From a virus, in IMG/VR virus record IMGVR_UViG_3300012036_000005, positions 36,553-100,552 of that record: 64,000 nt of DNA. The stretch is one strand, 5' to 3'. Below the pieces are notes generated by a model. It ran no database searches. It was not told the origin of the DNA and was given only the letters and a program-made list of their open reading frames with translations. The position numbers were made by a program, and so were the translations under genes. Shown here in pieces: positions 56,305 through 63,978 of the stretch. Position 1 is the first letter of the stretch, and each line of letters begins with the position of its first letter.

Positions 56305-56826
56305 ATGACATAGGTACAATTTGCAGCGAAAGACGTGGTCTTTCATTTCAACAAAAAAAGCCTCGAAGATGCGACCATCCCAATGTGGGTCCTCAAATCT
56401 CGTGGGAAAAGCTATTACATTGATCATTTAGAAGCGGACCTTCCGTTTTCTACTAAAGAGACACCAGATAATCCGCACACAAAAGGTGCGATCAAATTTA
56501 AAAATGTTCACGTTACAATTAACGAAGAGAATGTTGCACAATTACGAAGAGCTACTGCTCTTGATTTACAAGAACAGAAAGAGAAAGACAAACCTCCTAT
56601 TCGCGTAATTGCAGATGGGGTTAATTTAACCAAATTAACTGAGGTAGTTAAGAAATTTAAAATCCAACATGATCCCATTAAAAAATATGGTGGAGAATGT
56701 AGAGATGATTTTTTTGTTTTTGACTTAAAAAGAGACCAAGATTTTACTTTACTTAGCATGGCAACAGATGTTAATATACGTTTACTAAATGCTAATGAAC
56801 ACTATTATACTGAATATTCTAAATAG
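56305..56826 (+). CDS. phage protein with UAG at codon 3
   Basis: AAAGGAGAAAAAT is followed by ATG at 56305, ACA, then TAG at 56311-56313, and the frame is open to 56826 (173 codons). The N-terminal part (VQFAAKDVVFHFNKKSLED, SRGKSYYIDHLEA, STKETPDNPHTKGAIKFKN) reads like a family known from marine T4-like phages that begins right at this point, so the UAG lies inside the natural gene. Without suppression, only a weak internal GTG (56335) start is available. A tRNA with a CUA anticodon is the next gene (56866). The function of the family is unknown. Confidence 0.78.
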
Positions 56827-56865
56827 AGAGCTACACAAAACTTTCATTTTTTATAGAAATGGTTA

Positions 56866-56944
56866 GCTCGGTTAGCTCAGATGGTTAGAGCCGGAGTCTC
56901 TAAAACTCAGCGTGTCAGGGGTTCAAGTCCCTTACCGAGCACCA
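56866..56944 (+). tRNA. tRNA-Sup(CTA), amber-decoding
   Basis: A canonical cloverleaf: acceptor GCTCGGT/ACCGAGC (7 of 7), D arm GCTC/GAGC, anticodon loop CTCTAAA giving CTA (U33 and A37 correct), T arm AGGGG TTCAAGT CCCTT, CCA encoded. It reads UAG. The amino acid it carries cannot be told from sequence. The upstream gene has UAG at codon 3. Confidence 0.88.
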
Positions 56945-56962
56945 ATACTAGGGAATATAAAA

Positions 56963-57331
56963 ATGAGCGAATATGATAGATCAAATCCCTTTCTTACTCA
57001 TCTATACGAGTTTGATTATTCTAAAAGAATTCCTTTTAACAGAGGAGCAAATTTAGTTCGCTCACCAAAGAATTTTCGTTTGTATCTGCTTTCTTTTTTA
57101 GATCGACCTGATGTACAAATGGCAGTGAATCGAGAAAATTGCTTGCATACCTTTCATCAACCTCTCAAGGGTATGTTAAAAGACGGGTATGTTAAAATGA
57201 CAACTGGAAACAAATATAGCAGGATGAGATCTTATTCTTATTTGGTTATTACTATAACTAAAAAAGGTAAGGCATATCTTAAAAATAATAAAAAAAGCCT
57301 AAATAAATTAATGCTTGACAATACAGTTTAA
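56963..57331 (+). CDS. hypothetical protein, winged-helix-like end
   Basis: A 122-residue protein from ATG 56963. The C-terminal half (LKGMLKDGYVKMTTGN then YLVITITKKGKAYLKNN) resembles a winged-helix wing followed by the end of a DNA-binding domain. Possibly a regulator. It precedes a consensus promoter. Confidence 0.55.
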   Translation: MSEYDRSNPFLTHLYEFDYSKRIPFNRGANLVRSPKNFRLYLLSFLDRPDVQMAVNRENCLHTFHQPLKGMLKDGYVKMTTGNKYSRMRSYSYLVITITKKGKAYLKNNKKSLNKLMLDNTV

Positions 57332-57342
57332 GACATTATACT
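57315..57342 (+). promoter_or_regulatory. sigma70-type promoter
   Basis: TTGACA (57315-57320), a 16-base spacer and TATACT (57337-57342), opening a 310-base leader before the gene at 57668. Confidence 0.88.
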
Positions 57343-57382
57343 GTATAGACAATAAAGAAACACACACAAAATTAAAGATAAA

Positions 57383-57645
57383 CTAGTGCGCTTAATGATA
57401 TAGTGCCAAAAATAGCTTCCTTCTTATTTTTATTTGCAAAAAACCTAGCTATTTAACTTTCACTATATCATTAAGCGCATTAGAAATGAGATTCGGGCCA
57501 TGGAACGGCTTCCTTCTATCTACCAGCAGGCGCAAGCCTGCATATCATCAAGACAGTTGTTCCATTTTCCCGTAACTAATGTGGGCCAAAAATAGCTTCC
57601 TTCTTATTTTTATTTAGAAAAAACCTAGCTATTTAACTTTCCCAC
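57383..57645 (+). ncRNA. three-hairpin leader with a duplicated 55-nt core
   Basis: Element 1: 23-nt arms (57383-57405 with 57461-57483, one mismatch) hold a 55-nt loop (57406-57460). Element 3: GTGGG/CCCAC arms (57581-57585, 57641-57645) hold a loop (57586-57640) identical except for two bases. Both loops have an inner AAATAGCT/AGCTATTT helix. Element 2 (about 57494-57572) has CGGG/CCCG, TGGAAC/GTTCCA and GCAGGC-GCAA-GCCTGC. All three share GCTTCCTTCT. Unclassified; a regulatory 5' leader or separate RNA. Confidence 0.8.
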
Positions 57646-57667
57646 TACTTCACAAAGGAGAAGAGAA

Positions 57668-59782
57668 ATGAAGATTAAGAATTCTTTCGCGCTAAAGAAG
57701 CTAAATGCGGTCGTAGTTGACGCCGGAAACGCAGACAACAAAGAACTGGCTATGACGTTAAACGTCAATATTATGAATCTTGGATTTGTTATGTCGGCTC
57801 CTCTCTTTGATGCGGTAGCCTCTCTCTCCGATAAAAAGATTGAAAAATTTGCTACAGGTATGGTTCGTGAACTAAAGTATTTGGTTGGAGCGAACGTAAG
57901 GTACCAGCCAATGTATCCAAATTTTCCACAGCAAGTAATCGAAGCAGATGATTACGAATTGCTTTATAATGCACTTCTGCATTATTGGTCCTTTGGAGAA
58001 ATATTGCCAGAGTATGAAGAAAAAGCACGTGAATTTTCTTTTGAGAAAATCAAGCTCAAGACAATTGGTCTTGCAACTCAAGCAGAATTTGATGCTATTC
58101 TAACCAAGTTGCTTTCGTCTGCGGATTCTATATCTGACGAGGACAAAGAAATCATTGAATGGTTCAATGAAAACCATCCAAACTTTGAATCTCTTGTACC
58201 AAGCACAATTCCTCACAAGGAAAATATGTCACTTGTTGCAGGAATGCGAGTTAAACAAGGTGATGATATTACTTCACTTGTTAAGACCGGTACTGATGTT
58301 ATGCGTGTCTATGCTTATTTGTCAGACGCTGATGTATCTTTGACCGATAAGGTTAAATTTAAGTCAATGCCAAAGAAGGTTCGTCGTCAACTTACACTTT
58401 CTCTTGAGAAGGTATTGAACGACGAAGATCTTGCACGTCGACCAAACGAATTTGTTCGTATGTCACACAGCTTGCATGTTGGTGATTTCTCTAATGAAGT
58501 CTGGCAGAAAGTTAACAAGGTGCGTGACAACAAGCGCCGCGGTGAGATTGAAACTTTTTCTGGAAAGATTGAGTCTGCAATCATTGCTAAGGATTTTCTT
58601 GGAGCATCAAAGATGCTCAAGAGTCGTCCTGGTGAATTTGCACGTCGAATTTCTGAACTAATTGATAAGAGTGGCGAAGTAGAAGCAATCTTGCGTGATT
58701 TTACGGCAGTGGTTGACCATGTTCCAACTCGTGTTCTTGCACAGGTTTGGGGTTACGTTAACTCTCGACGCACAAAGAACGACAAGATGTTTGTCATGCC
58801 AAAGGGTGCTTCGACACAAAACGCAATGGTCATCAAGAAGCCAAAGAATGCTTGGTCGTCCAAGACCGTTGACGATTTTGAAAAGGTCATCCGTGATTCT
58901 CTCCTAAGTCGTTTCTCTAAACTAGACAAGCTAGGAAAGGTTTATGTTGATCCGGCATTGATGGGTTGCCCGTTGCCAACGCAGATGCGTTCAACTAGCA
59001 AGGCGGTTAAGACACTAGCACGTGGTACTAGGATGCCTTTTGGCGACGACAAAGGAACGCTTCGATTCTTTATCTACTGGAAGGGAATGGACATTGATTT
59101 GTCTGCTACATTCCATGGCGAGGATTTTGAGATGCGTGACCAAGTCTCATACACGAACTTGCGTTCTGAAGTTGTAAAGGCATATCACTCCGGTGATATC
59201 ACCCGAGCTCCAACCGGCGCTTCGGAGTTTATCGACATCGACATTGATTCTGCTCTAGCAGCAGGACATCGATATGTTGCGATGAACGTTTATGTCTTCA
59301 ACGGACCAAGCTTCGCTGAGCATGAAATCTGCTATGCAGGTTGGATGACTCGTTCTAAGCCAAAGTCTAATGAGATATATGATCCGAAAACTGTTGTGCA
59401 GAAGGCAGACCTTACGTCGGAGTCTAGGAATGCAATACCGGCAGTGTTTGACCTTCAAACACGCGAAGTGATTTGGCTTGATATGTCAACTTCTGGTCGT
59501 TTAGGTTATAGCTTTGAAAGTTCATGGGGTCGCACCGGACGTAATATTAAGTGGCGCGGCGGCAACAATGTGGAAGCCAATAAAGCTACTACATCAGAGA
59601 TGATTGAATTTTTCACAATGCGAAACAACAAGATCAGTTTGTATGAGCTTTTCGAAACTCATGGTGCTGCACGAGGCGAATTGGTTACTAACCGTGATGA
59701 AGCAGACTATGTATTTGCTTGGGATGGAGACACTACTCCATTCGACATCATGGATATTAATTCAATGTTTGTGATAGATTAA
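57668..59782 (+). CDS. large TerD-like-domain protein
   Basis: A 704-residue soluble protein behind an elaborate leader; AAAGGAGAAGAG is the ribosome site. Residues about 260-330 contain two helical repeats around RPNEFVRMSHSLH and SRPGEFARRISELI. The C-terminal half has LRFFIYWKGMDIDLSATF, YHSGDITRAPTGASEFIDID and CYAGWMTRSKP, patterns like TerD/calcium-binding-type stress proteins. Codons are less AT-rich than most neighbours, suggesting high expression. Related bacterial proteins are of unknown role, often near vWA proteins. Confidence in the TerD likeness is moderate. Confidence 0.65.
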   Translation: MKIKNSFALKKLNAVVVDAGNADNKELAMTLNVNIMNLGFVMSAPLFDAVASLSDKKIEKFATGMVRELKYLVGANVRYQPMYPNFPQQVIEADDYELLYNALLHYWSFGEILPEYEEKAREFSFEKIKLKTIGLATQAEFDAILTKLLSSADSISDEDKEIIEWFNENHPNFESLVPSTIPHKENMSLVAGMRVKQGDDITSLVKTGTDVMRVYAYLSDADVSLTDKVKFKSMPKKVRRQLTLSLEKVLNDEDLARRPNEFVRMSHSLHVGDFSNEVWQKVNKVRDNKRRGEIETFSGKIESAIIAKDFLGASKMLKSRPGEFARRISELIDKSGEVEAILRDFTAVVDHVPTRVLAQVWGYVNSRRTKNDKMFVMPKGASTQNAMVIKKPKNAWSSKTVDDFEKVIRDSLLSRFSKLDKLGKVYVDPALMGCPLPTQMRSTSKAVKTLARGTRMPFGDDKGTLRFFIYWKGMDIDLSATFHGEDFEMRDQVSYTNLRSEVVKAYHSGDITRAPTGASEFIDIDIDSALAAGHRYVAMNVYVFNGPSFAEHEICYAGWMTRSKPKSNEIYDPKTVVQKADLTSESRNAIPAVFDLQTREVIWLDMSTSGRLGYSFESSWGRTGRNIKWRGGNNVEANKATTSEMIEFFTMRNNKISLYELFETHGAARGELVTNRDEADYVFAWDGDTTPFDIMDINSMFVID

Positions 59783-59793
59783 CAAAAAAGTAG

Positions 59794-59822
59794 TTGACAA
59801 CATAGAAAAACGTTGTTATACT
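59794..59822 (+). promoter_or_regulatory. sigma70-type promoter of a small RNA
   Basis: TTGACA (59794-59799), a 17-base spacer and TATACT (59817-59822). Confidence 0.9.
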
Positions 59823-59829
59823 TTTTAAA

Positions 59830-59993
59830 TAATAAAACGTTGCTGCGGTACACGATATGCTAAAAACCGTCAGCCACTTAAACAGAATGAGAACTGGCTC
59901 TGTCATGCCGTGGTATGTTATACTGGTTCTCAGCTTTACCTTTGGGTTGAGCAGGTTCTGAGCAGCCGGTACAGGTGGTAACGTTTTGTTAAA
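59830..59993 (+). ncRNA. small structured RNA, unclassified
   Basis: It starts right after its promoter. The ends pair: AAAACGTT (about 59834-59841) with AACGTTTT (about 59979-59986). Inside, GAGAACTGG pairs with CTGGTTCTC. No ORF. About 160 nt; function and class are unknown. Confidence 0.7.
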
Positions 59994-60008
59994 AGTTTGA
60001 ATTAGTAG

Positions 60009-60036
60009 TTGACATAGTTTAAAATTGTGTTATACT
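60009..60036 (+). promoter_or_regulatory. sigma70-type promoter of the large RNA
   Basis: TTGACA (60009-60014), a 16-base spacer and TATACT (60031-60036). Confidence 0.9.
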
Positions 60037-60041
60037 GTTTA

Positions 60042-60970
60042 AACAGTAAGACATAACAACAAAGGAGAACATGGGCGGTGTAGCGTCCATAAGGGCAGGT
60101 GCAGCAATGCACTTAAAGGTAGGAAGCCTACATACTACCACTAACAGCAATGTTAGCCCAACTATGCAAGCCTGAATTAGATGATGCCGGTAATCATTCC
60201 GTAGCATGTCCCATCCTTAGGAAGGTGGTAAGCTTGAAGATAGTAAGACAGTCCGAAAGGATAACACTGGAGCCAGTCGGTGAGGTGTAATGCGGTTGGC
60301 GCCGCTACTGACTTAGCCAAACTATCGAGAGCCTAATACTAACAGGTAGGACAGAGTCTGATCGTTAGCGCGAAAAGGCGACGTCCATCACAAACGAAGA
60401 AGGGTGAGAAGCCCGGAAACGTGAAGTGAGGCTTAGTACCCCGCAAGGAGAAAAGCAGGTGGTGTGTTGTATTTTGTATCTAACAAGGTACGAAGCAACT
60501 GGGGCAGCACATCGCAGTAGGTTGCAATATAGCCAAACGGTAAAGGCAACGGTTTCTAAGACCGTCGATTACAGGTTCAAATCCTGTTATTGATAAAAGC
60601 AAAGACTGGCCCGGTCGCATGTTAAAGATGCCTAATGCTAAACCTCGGTGAGGAATTTAGCACACCGGAGCTCGCAAGGCAAAGGTGTTTGTTGGAAGTG
60701 AAGACGTAAAGGGTTAGCGCCTTTGAATTGCTCGCAAGGCAAGCGGAAGAACGAACGACGAGTAGCATGTGACGACGAGTGAAAAGCGACACTCTCAAAA
60801 ACGCGGCATTGGTTGATACTAGGGTAGTTGTTTACAACACTTTAGTGGATAAGGAATTAACATGCCTCGCAAGGGCATGGTACGGTTCTACTAAAGGCAA
60901 CCATTAAAACGTGTAATCTCAGCGTTGATTTACTAGACCGAAAGAGCTCAATAGGCTCTTTCCGTGTGAT
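60042..60970 (+). ncRNA. large ornate non-coding RNA (GOLLD/ROOL-like candidate)
   Basis: About 930 bases with no credible ORF, its own promoter, and a GAAAGAGC/GCTCTTTC hairpin at the end (about 60940-60961). Many hairpins end in GNRA loops: TCC-GAAA-GGA (60252-60261), CC-GCAA-GG (60441-60448), CTC-GCAA-GG at 60671 and 60731, and CATGCC/GGGCATG (60861-60879). GC content is well above the flanks. A tRNA-like domain with anticodon CTA sits in the middle (60523-60596). Size, phage context and embedded tRNA recall the GOLLD and ROOL RNAs; identity is not proven. Confidence 0.72.
60523..60596 (+). tRNA. tRNA-like domain with CTA anticodon, inside the large RNA
   Basis: D arm GCC/GGC, anticodon stem ACGGT/ACCGT with loop TTCTAAG (anticodon CTA), T arm ACAGG TTCAAAT CCTGT. 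The acceptor stem is only 5 bp (CAATA/TATTG) and no CCA is encoded. It may be a second amber tRNA or a structural module. Confidence 0.65.
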
Positions 60971-60990
60971 AAATAAACTATATAGAGTTT

Positions 60991-61066
60991 GGGGTCTTAG
61001 CTCATCTGGGAGAGCGTCTGCTTTGCACGCAGGAGGTGATCGGTTCGAGTCCGATAGGCTCCACCA
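60991..61066 (+). tRNA. tRNA-Ala(TGC)
   Basis: Anticodon loop TTTGCAC, acceptor GGGGTCT/AGGCTCC with G3-U70, the alanine identity pair; CCA encoded. Confidence 0.94.
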
Positions 61067-61094
61067 ATATTAAGACATGACAAAGGGCAGTAAC

Positions 61095-61307
61095 ATGTTA
61101 AAATTTGGATATCATGGATCTTCAAAAATCTTTGAAAAATTTAATACCAAAGAAATTTTTCTTGCAAAGGGTGAGCATGAAGCAAGACGGTATGGAAGTA
61201 ATATGTACAAAGTTTGGTTTGAAGGAAACCCAATGTTTGAAACAGGAACTATCTTTGTTATTGGACTAGACAACATTAAAGAAATTGAGAACATTACTAG
61301 TTCTTAA
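61095..61307 (+). CDS. small protein resembling an ADP-ribosyltransferase N-terminus
   Basis: A 70-residue protein from ATG 61095, with AAGGGCAG at the right distance. FGYHGSSKIFEKFN and HEARRYGSNMYKVWF recall the start of the ADP-ribosyltransferase-like protein at 46942. It lacks the rest of the fold, so it is a fragment, an immunity-like mimic or unrelated. Confidence 0.5.
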   Translation: MLKFGYHGSSKIFEKFNTKEIFLAKGEHEARRYGSNMYKVWFEGNPMFETGTIFVIGLDNIKEIENITSS

Positions 61308-61312
61308 ATTAT

Positions 61313-61397
61313 GCCCTCCTGGTGGAATTGGTAGACACGTCAGATTTAGGTTCTGATGCCGTAAGGTGTGGGAGTTCGAGTCTCCCGGAGGGCACCA
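61313..61397 (+). tRNA. tRNA-Leu(TAG)
   Basis: Anticodon loop TTTAGGT, stem TCAGA/TCTGA, class II variable arm, acceptor GCCCTCC/GGAGGGC, CCA encoded. Confidence 0.93.
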
Positions 61398-61479
61398 AAA
61401 ATTTAAAAGAAAATGTCTAAACATATCTTTGCAGCAAACGAAGATTCTCAAAAATTTAAAGGATAAAATTTTAATTTAG

Positions 61480-61572
61480 AATGACCAGAACTTGGACGGG
61501 ATCGATAATACTGTATAGACCGCACCACTGAGTTTATCGGCGGATCAAGGAACAGTATCCAAGTGAAGTTAC
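61480..61572 (+). ncRNA. repeated structured RNA motif, copy B
   Basis: ACTT/AAGT (61489-61492, 61561-61564), ATACTG/CAGTAT, and blocks GGGATCGATAATACTG, ATAGACCGCA and GGATCAAGGAACAGTATCC match copy A at 34317-34408. It lies 45 bases before the gene at 61617 and could be its leader element. Confidence 0.65.
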
Positions 61573-61616
61573 AATTTAATTCTTCTTGTACTCATCCTTT
61601 ACAAAAGAGGTAAATC

Positions 61617-62012
61617 ATGAAAACTAAAGTTAAAATAATCAAAGCATCGGCGTCTGCTTATAATTATAATTATGATAATTATGATTATGATGATTATAGA
61701 CAAGTTTTTTCCCCCGCAAGTGGAGATTGGGAAGAAATAGAGCATGACGAGTTACCGGCTTTCAAAGAGGCAATAAAATTTGCCAACCTTCATAAAACAG
61801 ATAACAGTTATTATTTTCTTGTACAATACGATGAAGGTTGCAAAGAAGAGGTCTTTGCAACTGCTTCTGCATTTCGAAAAGAACAAGAAAAACAAAAAGA
61901 ACGTATCGAAAAGAAAAAGGCAGAAGATAAAATAAAAAAAGAAGCTCGATCAAAAGAACGCAAGCTCAAACAATTAGAAAAGCTTAAGAGAGAACTAGGA
62001 GAAAAAGAATGA
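61617..62012 (+). CDS. coiled-coil protein with Tyr/Asn/Asp-rich start
   Basis: A 131-residue protein. Residues 12-30 are a run of Tyr, Asn and Asp (YNYNYDNYDYDDY); the end is a very charged coiled coil (EKQKERIEKKKAEDKIKKEA). AAAGAGGTAAATC precedes the ATG. The function is unknown. ATGA-coupled to the next gene. Confidence 0.6.
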   Translation: MKTKVKIIKASASAYNYNYDNYDYDDYRQVFSPASGDWEEIEHDELPAFKEAIKFANLHKTDNSYYFLVQYDEGCKEEVFATASAFRKEQEKQKERIEKKKAEDKIKKEARSKERKLKQLEKLKRELGEKE

Positions 62013-62191
62013 AAGATCCAAAGATAGAAAACGGAGTAAATTCATTAATCCTAGTAATAAAAGAACTCAATCAACAGATTTCAGATTTAGAAAAACAAGG
62101 GGTTAAAGTCATCATTGCAAAAGATGGTCCGGTCCATTCCCCATTTAGAGTACAATCTGTTACAACGATCACTTCCTATCTAGACGATTAA
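62009..62191 (+). CDS. small hypothetical protein
   Basis: A 60-residue protein, helical then beta-rich, coupled to the gene before it and 10 bases before the repeat-gene array. Confidence 0.55.
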   Translation: MKDPKIENGVNSLILVIKELNQQISDLEKQGVKVIIAKDGPVHSPFRVQSVTTITSYLDD

Positions 62192-62201
62192 AATCATTCC
62201 T

Positions 62202-62489
62202 ATGAAGAATGGATTGATAATAAACGAAAACGGAACTCGTTATTGGTATCAAAATGGCCTTCGTCACAGAGAAGATGGACCTGCTATCGAATACACAAAT
62301 GGAGAACGTCGTTGGTATTTAAATGGGTTTCTTCATAGAGAAGATGGGCCTGCTATCGAATACACAAATGGAGATCGTTATTGGTATTTAAATGATAAAA
62401 GTTATTCATTTGACATTTACCTAAATAAACTGTATATTAAAGACTGTGCAAAAAAAACATTGCTTATGTTAAAATGGAGTAGTCGATGA
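62202..62489 (+). CDS. MORN-like repeat protein 1
   Basis: A 95-residue protein with two and a half units of the pattern W-Y-x-N-G-x-x-H-R-x-D-G-P-A-x-E-x-x-x-G (22 residues) and a C-terminal cap ending LMLKWSS. The units are variants of the MORN/YwqK type repeat. First of seven tandem genes; ATGA overlap with the next. Confidence 0.8.
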   Translation: MKNGLIINENGTRYWYQNGLRHREDGPAIEYTNGERRWYLNGFLHREDGPAIEYTNGDRYWYLNDKSYSFDIYLNKLYIKDCAKKTLLMLKWSSR

Positions 62490-62704
62490 AAAATGGACTT
62501 TTGATAGAAGAAGATAGCGCTCGTCGCTGGTATCAAAATGGCCTTCGTCACAGAGAAGATGGACCTGCTATCGAACGGGCAAATGGAGATCATCGTTGGT
62601 ATTTAAATGATAAAAGTTATTCATTTGAAGAATATGTGAATAAGGTCTATCCAAATGATTCTCCTAAAAAGACATTGTTCATCTTAAAATGGAGCAGTCA
62701 ATGA
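62486..62704 (+). CDS. MORN-like repeat protein 2
   Basis: A 72-residue member with about one and a half repeat units (WYQNGLRHREDGPAIERANG) and the cap YSFEEYVNKVYPNDSPKKTL...LKWSS. Nearly identical cap to its neighbours. ATGA-coupled. Confidence 0.8.
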   Translation: MKNGLLIEEDSARRWYQNGLRHREDGPAIERANGDHRWYLNDKSYSFEEYVNKVYPNDSPKKTLFILKWSSQ

Positions 62705-62991
62705 AAAATGGACTTGTGATAGACAAAGAAGGAAGCCATCGCTGGTATCAAAATGGCCAACTTCACAGAGAAGATAGTCCAGCCGTTGAATATGTAGACG
62801 GAGATCGTTGTTGGTATCAAAATGACCAACTTCATAGAACGGATGGACCGGCTGTTGAATGGGCAAACGGAAATCATCATTGGTGGTATTTAAATGGAAT
62901 ACAACATGCGTTTGAAGAATACGTGAATAAGATCTATCCAAATGATTCTCCTAAAAAGACATTGTTCATCTTAAAATGGAGCAGTCAATGA
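62701..62991 (+). CDS. MORN-like repeat protein 3
   Basis: A 96-residue member with two and a half units (WYQNGQLHREDSPAVEYVDG, WYQNDQLHRTDGPAVEWANG) and the shared cap. The ATG at 62701 overlaps the previous TGA; an in-frame ATG at 62689 is less likely. Confidence 0.8.
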   Translation: MKNGLVIDKEGSHRWYQNGQLHREDSPAVEYVDGDRCWYQNDQLHRTDGPAVEWANGNHHWWYLNGIQHAFEEYVNKIYPNDSPKKTLFILKWSSQ

Positions 62992-63272
62992 AAAATGGAC
63001 TTGTGATAGCCAACGATGGCGCTCGTTCTTGGCATCAAAATGACCGACTTCACAGAACCGGCGGACCAGCCCTTGAATTTGTTGATGGAACTCGTTATTG
63101 GTATCAAAATGGCCAACTTCATAGAACGGATGGACCGGCTGTTGAATGGGCAAGTGGAGGTCGTTGTTGGTTTTTAAATGATTTAGAATATTCGTTTGAA
63201 GAATATGTGAATAAGATCTATCTAGATGGTACTAAAGAAAAAACATTCTTTATCTTAAAATGGAGCAGTTGA
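62988..63272 (+). CDS. MORN-like repeat protein 4
   Basis: A 94-residue member; the first unit is diverged (WHQNDRLHRTGGPALEFVDG), the second canonical. The cap reads YSFEEYVNKIYLDGTKEKT. ATGA-coupled upstream. Confidence 0.8.
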   Translation: MKNGLVIANDGARSWHQNDRLHRTGGPALEFVDGTRYWYQNGQLHRTDGPAVEWASGGRCWFLNDLEYSFEEYVNKIYLDGTKEKTFFILKWSS

Positions 63273-63628
63273 TGAAGAATATATGTGTAACAGACGAAGA
63301 AGGAACTCGTCGTTGGTTTCAAAATGGTCAACATCACAGAACTGATGGACCGGCCATTGAATGGGCAAATGGAACTCGTCACTGGTTACAAAATAATCAA
63401 TATCATAGAACGGACGGACCGGCTGTTGAATGGGCAAATGGAAACCGTTATTGGTACCAAAACAACCAACATCATAGAACGGATGGCCCTGCTATCGAAC
63501 GGGCAAATGGAACTCGTCGTTGGTTTTTAGAAGCTGTAGAACATTCGTTTGAAGAATACGTGAATAAGATCTATCCAAATGATTGTTCTAAAAAAACATT
63601 GTTCATCTTAAAATGGAGTAGTCGATGA
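63272..63628 (+). CDS. MORN-like repeat protein 5
   Basis: A 118-residue member with three full units (HRTDGPAIEWANGTRHWLQ, HRTDGPAVEWANGNRYWYQ, HRTDGPAIERANGTRRWF) and the cap. The start shares a base with the previous stop. Longest set of perfect units in the array. Confidence 0.8.
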   Translation: MKNICVTDEEGTRRWFQNGQHHRTDGPAIEWANGTRHWLQNNQYHRTDGPAVEWANGNRYWYQNNQHHRTDGPAIERANGTRRWFLEAVEHSFEEYVNKIYPNDCSKKTLFILKWSSR

Positions 63629-63978
63629 AAAATGGATTAGAGATAGATAAAAATGGAAATCGTCGTTGGTATCAAAATGGATTTCTTCATAGAGAAGATG
63701 GGCCAGCCCTTGAATACGTAGGCGGCGATCGTTTTTGGTATCAAAATGGCGAACTTCACAGAACGGACGGACCAGCTGTTGAACGAGCAGATGGAGATCT
63801 TTTTTGGTTTCAAAATGACCAACATCATAGAACGGATGGACCGGCTGTTGAAGTTTTAAATGGGGCTTATTCTTGGCATTTAAATAATAGAAGATATTCG
63901 TTTGAGGAATATGTAGATCAAATCTATCCAAATAATACTAAAGAAAAAACACTCTTTATCTTAAAATGGAGCAAATGA
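63625..63978 (+). CDS. MORN-like repeat protein 6
   Basis: A 117-residue member with three units, ending YSFEEYVDQIYPNNTKEKT and LKWSK. ATGA overlaps on both sides. Confidence 0.8.
   Translation: MKNGLEIDKNGNRRWYQNGFLHREDGPALEYVGGDRFWYQNGELHRTDGPAVERADGDLFWFQNDQHHRTDGPAVEVLNGAYSWHLNNRRYSFEEYVDQIYPNNTKEKTLFILKWSK

Noticed and set aside
61414-61466. 17-codon ORF
   Set aside because: Too short, with no ribosome site and no coupling to a neighbour.
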